64,000 bases of DNA from positions 372,001 to 436,000 of the forward strand of contig JAAEQB010000012.1 of assembly GCA_024231975.1 (NCBI GenBank), read 5' to 3'. Below the pieces are notes generated by a model. That model was not told where the DNA came from, searched no databases, and saw only the letters and a program-made list of their open reading frames with translations. A program made the translations under genes and the position numbers. Below are positions 59,483 through 64,000 of this stretch, piece after piece. Source of the stretch: Allobosea sp. (lineage in GTDB: Bacteria > Pseudomonadota > Alphaproteobacteria > Rhizobiales > Beijerinckiaceae). Each line of letters begins with the position of its first letter. The stretch's first letter is position 1.

Positions 59483-59503
59483 CCCTGCGCGATCAGCGCA
59501 GGG
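59483..59503 (-). terminator. Hairpin between tssC and hcp
   Basis: CCCTGCGC (59483-59490) and GCGCAGGG (59496-59503) are perfect complements with a 5-base loop. It lies in the 143-base gap after tssC and before hcp. It may attenuate read-through or mark an mRNA processing point before a separately controlled hcp. Confidence 0.4.
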
Positions 59504-59551
59504 CCAACTGTTGTCCTGGGGGGCCGGCGCGCCTTAGGGCACGCCTGGGTC

Positions 59552-61054
59552 TCAGGTCTTGGGCGCCGGCAGGCGCGAGACGAGGCTCAGACCGATATCC
59601 ATACCCTCGAGCTGGAAGTGCGGCCGGAGGTAGAACTTGGCCGAGTAGTAGCCAGGGTTCTCCTCGTCCTCGAAGACGTCGATGCGCGCATCGGACAGGG
59701 GCTTGCGCGCCTTCGTCTCCTCGCTGGAGTTCAGCGGATCGCCGTCGACATATTCGGTGATCCACTCCTGCAGCCAGCGACGCAGGGGTTCGCGCTCCTT
59801 GTAGGAGCCGATCTTGTCGCGCACCATGCACTTCAGATAATGCGCAAAGCGCGACACGGCGAACATGTAGGGCAGACGCGAGGACAGGTTGTCGGAGGCC
59901 GTCGCCGCGACGCCGTCGGGCCCGAAGAAGGCCTTGGGCTTGTAGAGCGACTGCGCACCGATGAACGCCGCCTTGTCCGTGTTCTTGCGATGGATCAGCG
60001 GGATCAGGCCGGACTTGGCCAGTTCCGCCTCGCGACGGTCGCTGATCGCGATCTCGGTCGGGCACTTCAGGTCGACGCCGCCGTCATCGGTCGGGAAGGT
60101 ATGGGTCGGCAGGTTGAGAACCTCGCCACCCGACTGGACGCCGCGGATGCGGGTGCACCAGCCATACTCCTTGAAGGCCCGGTTGATGTTCACCGCCATG
60201 GCATAGGCGGCGTTCATCCAGGCGTACTTCTCGCCCTTGTGGCCGTCGGTGTCCTCCTCGAAGGCGAACTCCTCGACCGGCTCCGACTTGGCCCCGTAAG
60301 GAACCCGCGCCAGCACCCGTGGCAGGCACAGTCCGACATAACGGGAGTCGGCCGCATCGCGCAGGCCCTTCCAGGCCGCGTAGTCCGGCGTGTCGAAGAC
60401 CTTACCGAGATCGCGCGGGTTGGAGAGCTCCGTCCAGGAGTCCATGCCCATCAGGTTCGGGTCGGCCCCGGTGAAGAAGGGCGCGTGGGCGGCGGCCGCG
60501 ATCTTCGAGAGATCGCGCAGCAACTGCACGTCCGTTGGAGCGTGGCTGAAGTGATAGTCGCCGACGAGCGCTCCGAAGGGCTGGCCGCCGAGCTGCCCGA
60601 ATTCCTGCTCGTAGAGCTGCTTGAAGAGCGGGCTCTGGTCCCAGCGGGCGCCGGGATATGTCTTGAGGTTGCGGTAAAGCTCGGTCTTGCCGACGTTCAT
60701 CACCTTGATCTTCAGCTGCGAGTCGGTCTCGGAGTTGAAGACGAGGTAGTTGAGGCCGCGCCAGGCGCTTTCGAGCTTCTGGAACTCCGGCGCGTGCAGC
60801 ACCTCGTTCATCTGCTCGCTGAGCTTGGCATCGAGCCGGGCGATCATCTCCTCGATCGTGTCGAGCACGTCGCCCTTGATCAGCGTCGAGTCGGCGAGAG
60901 CCTGGTTGACCAGGGTCGCGACCGCATTCTCGACCTCGGTCGCCGCTCGTTCGGTCTTCGGCTTGAAGCTCTGCTTCAGAAGGGCCGAAAAATCGTCGGC
61001 GCCTTGCGCTTCAGCAGCTGCCGCGCCGGGTTGTTGGATTTGTGCTTCCGCCAT
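59552..61054 (-). CDS. tssC: Type VI secretion sheath large subunit TssC
   Basis: With TssB forms the contractile sheath. It is 500 residues long: an N-terminal Ala/Gln-rich segment, DTIEEMIARLDAKLSEQMNEV (split at about 65-85), AWRGLNYLVFNSETDSQL (about 97-114), and the C-terminal RPHFQLEGMDIGLSLVSRLP ending typical of TssC/EvpB. It starts 11 bases after tssB. Confidence 0.96.
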   Translation of the reverse strand: MAEAQIQQPGAAAAEAQGADDFSALLKQSFKPKTERAATEVENAVATLVNQALADSTLIKGDVLDTIEEMIARLDAKLSEQMNEVLHAPEFQKLESAWRGLNYLVFNSETDSQLKIKVMNVGKTELYRNLKTYPGARWDQSPLFKQLYEQEFGQLGGQPFGALVGDYHFSHAPTDVQLLRDLSKIAAAAHAPFFTGADPNLMGMDSWTELSNPRDLGKVFDTPDYAAWKGLRDAADSRYVGLCLPRVLARVPYGAKSEPVEEFAFEEDTDGHKGEKYAWMNAAYAMAVNINRAFKEYGWCTRIRGVQSGGEVLNLPTHTFPTDDGGVDLKCPTEIAISDRREAELAKSGLIPLIHRKNTDKAAFIGAQSLYKPKAFFGPDGVAATASDNLSSRLPYMFAVSRFAHYLKCMVRDKIGSYKEREPLRRWLQEWITEYVDGDPLNSSEETKARKPLSDARIDVFEDEENPGYYSAKFYLRPHFQLEGMDIGLSLVSRLPAPKT

Positions 61055-61065
61055 GGCCGCCTCGC

Positions 61066-61599
61066 TTACCCGTTGCCGTCCTGCTTGTCGTCACCAGCCG
61101 GCTTTTCGCCGAGCCTGTCCTTCAGCGCCGCCATCAATTGCGGATCCGCCAGAAGGGCCTTGAGCTGGTCGCTGGCCGCGACCTTGCCGTCCATGTAGCG
61201 CAGGAGGTTGGCGAGCTGCTCGCGCGCCTCCAGCAGCTTGGCCGTCGCCGGAATCTGGCGGGCGATCGCAGCCGGGTTGAAGTCGTCATATTTCTTGAAC
61301 TTCAGCGACACGGAGAGCTTGTCGCTCCCGTCGCCGAGCTTGTTGGGGACGGCAAAGGCCGCGCCCGGTTCGATCGCGGCCATGCGCTGATCGAAATTGT
61401 CCATGTCGATGTCGAGGAACTTGCGTTCGCCGACGTCGGGCTTCTCGACTGCCGAGGCATTGCCCGAGAGATCGGCGAGAACCCCCATCACGAAGGGCAG
61501 CTCGACCTTCTGGTCGGCATTGTAGGGATCTTCGTAGGTGATATGGACCCGCGGCGGCCTGTTGCGGCGAATGAATTTTTGCCCGGAATCTCCAGCCAT
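61066..61599 (-). CDS. tssB: Type VI secretion sheath small subunit TssB
   Basis: A 177-residue TssB/IglA-type sheath protein: RVHITYEDPYNADQKVELPF (about 17-36), VMGVLADLSG, RKFLDIDMDNFDQRM (about 59-73) and a Lys/Asp-rich C-terminus. I chose the internal ATG because GAGGAAGGGG lies upstream and the family begins near there. The leader contains a perfect 10-bp hairpin. Confidence 0.95.
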   Translation of the reverse strand: MAGDSGQKFIRRNRPPRVHITYEDPYNADQKVELPFVMGVLADLSGNASAVEKPDVGERKFLDIDMDNFDQRMAAIEPGAAFAVPNKLGDGSDKLSVSLKFKKYDDFNPAAIARQIPATAKLLEAREQLANLLRYMDGKVAASDQLKALLADPQLMAALKDRLGEKPAGDDKQDGNG

Positions 61600-61620
61600 A
61601 ACGGCGCCCCTTCCTCTAGA

Positions 61621-61647
61621 GGCATCACGCAAGGAGAGCGTGATGCC
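61621..61647 (-). promoter_or_regulatory. Leader hairpin upstream of tssB
   Basis: GGCATCACGC (61621-61630) and GCGTGATGCC (61638-61647) are perfect complements with a 7-base loop. The structure ends about 21 bases before the tssB start codon, just ahead of the GAGGAAGGGG ribosome binding site. Confidence 0.4.
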
Positions 61648-61696
61648 ACGCTTACGATCCAGCTCGCTATACCATACACACTTGCCGACCGCTTGA

Positions 61697-61713
61697 CAGT
61701 TCTTGTCGAACTG
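61697..61713. promoter_or_regulatory. Inverted repeat CAGTTC-5-GAACTG in the tssA-tssB gap
   Basis: Perfect 6-bp half-sites separated by TTGTC, in the 222-base gap between tssA and tssB. On the minus strand an AT-rich TATGGTATAGC follows downstream, so this may be an operator at a tssB promoter. Confidence 0.35.
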
Positions 61714-61821
61714 CTCGCATCGGCTGCGCCAGATTCAGCCAGCTCAGCTTTGCAGGCGGATGACGTCACCGCATCCACCGAACGAATGAGGCGCGGCACT
61801 CCTTGGAGGGAGCGTCGCGAC

Positions 61822-63360
61822 TTATTCGCCGCTGCTCTGCCTTATGCCGACGTCAGGGAGGATATCGCCGAGGAGCGAGAGAAAATCTTGCTGCGCCAAC
61901 GCACAGGCCTTATCCATCAGCAGCGGAACCGGATTGGACGGCTCGGCATGACGGTAGAAGCCGGCGACAGCCTTCATCCGGGCAATCGCTTCGGCCCGGC
62001 TCGCGACGGTGATCGCAAGCATCGGTGCAGGCTTTGCGGGGGCGTCCGCCTTGGGTTCGGCCTCGGCCTCCTCTTCCGGCTGCTCGCTCTCGGACGGCTC
62101 GCTCTGCGCCTCCTCGTCTTCGTCCTGCGCCTCTTCGTTATCGGCTTCCTCGGCACTCTCCTCCTCGTCATAAGAAGAGCTTTCCCCGTCATCATAGGAC
62201 GAGCTCTCGTCGTCACTATCGGAGGCGTAGCCGTCGTCATCGCCACTATCGTCGCCATAGCCGCCACCGGAGCCATCGCCGCCGAGGCGCTCGAGGGGCA
62301 GCTGGTATTTGGTGTCGTCGCCGATCTCGAGCATCGCCTTGTCGACATGCTCCGGGAACATGATCTGGATCACCTCGATTAGCGACTTGCCGACCAGGCG
62401 CTGCGCCTGCCCGATCAGCAGCACGGCCGGGCTCGACGGCTCGACCCGCCGGAAATAGCCGAGGCAGCCGGCGAGCGCGGCCTGGGCCTCGTCGACGGAG
62501 GCGCAGACGCCGGCCGGGAGCGCCGCAACCACGATCGGCGCCGCCGCAACGCCGCCGACTGCGGCAGGCGCGTCGGCGACGGCAGCGCCCTGCCCGCCCG
62601 GCGCCTTCCGTTCGATCGCGGCCTCGAGGAAGGTGATGATCTGCCCGATCAGGCCGGCGAGTCGCGGAAAGGTCACCGCCTGGTCGGAACCGAGCCGCTC
62701 GCTCCAGATCGCCCGCAAGCGGGATTGCGCATCCCGGATCGCGCTGACATGGCCGAGCATCGCCGTCAGGTCGGAGATCTCGACCTCCTTCAAGGCGGCG
62801 ATGATCCCGCCGGCATCCGGATGCTGTTCATCCTCGCCGGGGCGCAGTTCGCCCGAGGCGACGAGCTGGCTGCGGAACATCACCGGTCCGAGCCGCTTGC
62901 TCATGAACAGCGGCGCATGCTGCAGCGGCAGAGCTATGGTGGCGTTCTCGTCGAGCCCCTGCAGCGCCACCTCGCGCATGATGAAATCGCCGTCCTCGGC
63001 CCTGGGATAAACCTCCTCCCAGTAGTCGCCGAGATAGCTCACGATCAGCCCGAGACACCCGGCAAAGCCGGGGATGTCGCGATTGAGCAAGGAGAGCTTG
63101 CCCGCCAGAACGAAGCCGCGCAGGTCACGGCTCTGCTTCAGGACCTTGCCGAGATCGCCGAAGGCTACCGGGAAATCGATGGCGCTGCGATCGAACGGGA
63201 CTTGCCGCCCCTCGTCGTCTCGACGGAAATACGAAGTCGGCAGCGCCACTTCGAGGCGCGCCATCACGTTCATGACGTCCGGATCCGCATCGGGATCGGG
63301 GCCGCAGGGATCGTCAGCCGAAATCGGCTTCGCCAGATCAGCGAAATTGAGCGCGGCCAT
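61822..63360 (-). CDS. tssA: Type VI secretion protein TssA with duplicated C-terminal motif and acidic linker
   Basis: Coordinates baseplate and tail polymerisation. The ImpA_N domain is at about 10-165 (PCGPDPDADPD, SYLGDYWEEVYPRAEDGDF). The C-terminal region is unusual: GYFRRVEPSSPAVLLIGQA (301-319) and GFYRHAEPSNPVPLLMDKA (467-485) are two copies of the motif normally seen once at the end of TssA. They are separated by a 77-residue Asp/Glu/Ser/Gly-rich linker (361-437). At 512 residues it is longer than many short TssA proteins. It follows the OmpA-like gene by 45 bases and precedes tssB across a 222-base gap. Confidence 0.9.
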   Translation of the reverse strand: MAALNFADLAKPISADDPCGPDPDADPDVMNVMARLEVALPTSYFRRDDEGRQVPFDRSAIDFPVAFGDLGKVLKQSRDLRGFVLAGKLSLLNRDIPGFAGCLGLIVSYLGDYWEEVYPRAEDGDFIMREVALQGLDENATIALPLQHAPLFMSKRLGPVMFRSQLVASGELRPGEDEQHPDAGGIIAALKEVEISDLTAMLGHVSAIRDAQSRLRAIWSERLGSDQAVTFPRLAGLIGQIITFLEAAIERKAPGGQGAAVADAPAAVGGVAAAPIVVAALPAGVCASVDEAQAALAGCLGYFRRVEPSSPAVLLIGQAQRLVGKSLIEVIQIMFPEHVDKAMLEIGDDTKYQLPLERLGGDGSGGGYGDDSGDDDGYASDSDDESSSYDDGESSSYDEEESAEEADNEEAQDEDEEAQSEPSESEQPEEEAEAEPKADAPAKPAPMLAITVASRAEAIARMKAVAGFYRHAEPSNPVPLLMDKACALAQQDFLSLLGDILPDVGIRQSSGE

Positions 63361-63405
63361 GCCCCCTCACGGTCGATCGAGATTATCGAGCCGGCCGCCT
63401 GGCCG

Positions 63406-63951
63406 TCACTCCACCTGCAGTCGCGTCTCGACCCGGCGGTTGTCGGCCGAGAACTTGTCGGCAACGACGGGCTTGCTCTGGCCGAGGCCGCGCGGGACGA
63501 GCTTGGCGGTGTCGACGCCGCGCTCGCTGAGATAGCGCACGACCGCCTTGGCCCGGCGTTCCGACAGGCTCAGATTGTAGTCCGCGGTCCCACTGGCGTC
63601 GGTATGCCCCTCGACCAGGAAGCTGTTCGCGGAGAGCTGCGGATCCTTCAGCGCCTTGGCGAACTCGTCGAGATTCACCCGCGCCTCGGGCTCGAGCACG
63701 TCGGAATTGTACTTGAATTTGACGACGAGATCGAAGGCGGTCGGCGGTTTCACGACGTGGCCGGCCTTGTTGCATTCGGCCTCGGTGCCGACGCAAAGGC
63801 CGCGCGAAACGCCGAGATTCGGCTTCGCGGCTCCGAAATGCTTGACGATATCGTCCGCCTTGTAGGCCTGTGCCTGTGCAAAAAGCGGCGACAGGACGCA
63901 GAAGCCTGCGGCAAGAGCGGCACTAACCATGACAAGGGCCTGCTTGCGCAC
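63406..63951 (-). CDS. OmpA-family protein at the head of the type VI locus
   Basis: A 181-residue protein with a signal peptide (MRKQALVMVSAALAAGFCVL, cleavage near AQAQA) and a C-terminal OmpA-like peptidoglycan-binding domain (about 70-181). FLVEGHTDASGTADYNLSLS (about 111-130) and SERRAKAVVRYLSERGVD carry the diaminopimelate-binding Asp and Arg. OmpA-like proteins in type VI loci anchor the apparatus to peptidoglycan (TagL-like roles); that function is inferred from position. Upstream genes lie outside the window. Confidence 0.87.
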   Translation of the reverse strand: MRKQALVMVSAALAAGFCVLSPLFAQAQAYKADDIVKHFGAAKPNLGVSRGLCVGTEAECNKAGHVVKPPTAFDLVVKFKYNSDVLEPEARVNLDEFAKALKDPQLSANSFLVEGHTDASGTADYNLSLSERRAKAVVRYLSERGVDTAKLVPRGLGQSKPVVADKFSADNRRVETRLQVE

Positions 63952-64000
63952 GGTCTTCCTCCCGTTTAGGTTCGCTGAGGCGGTTGAAGACTGACGGCGC

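Noticed and set aside
61042..62382. A 446-codon plus-strand frame over tssB and tssA, part of which looks membrane-like
   Set aside because: The hydrophobic stretch is the antisense of the Asp/Glu/Ser codons of the TssA acidic linker, so it is an artefact of composition.

Overview
The window is a gene-dense, GC-rich stretch of an alphaproteobacterial chromosome. The gene content (a pyrB / small membrane protein / metal-site-less pyrC / plsY / dprA run, a DUF1127 protein, an anchored DUF2778 enzyme, an imp-type type VI secretion locus, and a palindromic intergenic repeat of a kind I associate with rhizobia and relatives) suggests the order Hyphomicrobiales. A Bosea-like genus is my best guess from memory, not a measured result. 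I see no rRNA, tRNA, CRISPR array, insertion sequence, prophage or origin, and no gene-free stretch longer than 300 bases.

Layout. 0.1-13.5 kb is mostly housekeeping: a DEAD-box helicase, a diguanylate cyclase, an A-type Fe-S carrier, a hydroxyacid dehydrogenase, a GFA protein, a winged-helix/TPR regulator facing a DUF1127 gene, PhzF, gatCA, a metallo-beta-lactamase-fold hydrolase and adenine deaminase. 13.6-20.9 kb holds a six-gene minus-strand operon (suyA, suyB, GNAT, YeiH-type exporter, slcC, comC), a divergent GntR/UTRA regulator and a tripartite-tricarboxylate-type binding protein; together these look like a 3-sulfolactate utilisation locus. 21-28.6 kb carries ruvX, small secreted or unknown proteins, the pyrB-pyrC'-plsY-dprA operon and panB. 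28.8-35.2 kb has topA, a chemoreceptor and an anchored DUF2778 transpeptidase-like protein. 35.4-45 kb has a ring-cleaving-dioxygenase-like VOC protein and a MarR-controlled CoA-dependent 2-aminobenzoate (anthranilate) cluster. 45-49 kb has an EF-hand protein and the sulfate assimilation genes cysH-cysD-cysN. 49.3-52.3 kb carries small proteins, an M23 peptidase and an uncharacterised protein with a caspase-like His/Cys pattern. 52.3 kb to the right edge is the tssA-B-C-hcp-E-F-G-clpV half of a type VI secretion system, led by an OmpA-like gene. The membrane-complex genes, VgrG and effectors are not in the window.

How the genes work together. Sulfolactate epimers would be interconverted through sulfopyruvate by SlcC and ComC; SuyAB would release sulfite and pyruvate, and the YeiH-type protein may export the inorganic sulfur product. 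Separately, CysND and the Fe-S type CysH reduce sulfate by the APS route without an APS kinase. In the aromatic cluster a CoA ligase activates the aromatic acid, a two-domain flavoprotein hydroxylates and reduces the ring, and beta-oxidation-type enzymes would continue; a MarR protein probably binds two near-identical sites in the divergent promoter region.

Regulatory structure not explained by the genes includes a hairpin that buries the Shine-Dalgarno of phzF, an inverted repeat covering that of the DUF1127 gene, hairpins on both sides of hcp, two long hairpins between tssG and clpV, and a perfect 14-bp palindrome in front of the GntR gene.
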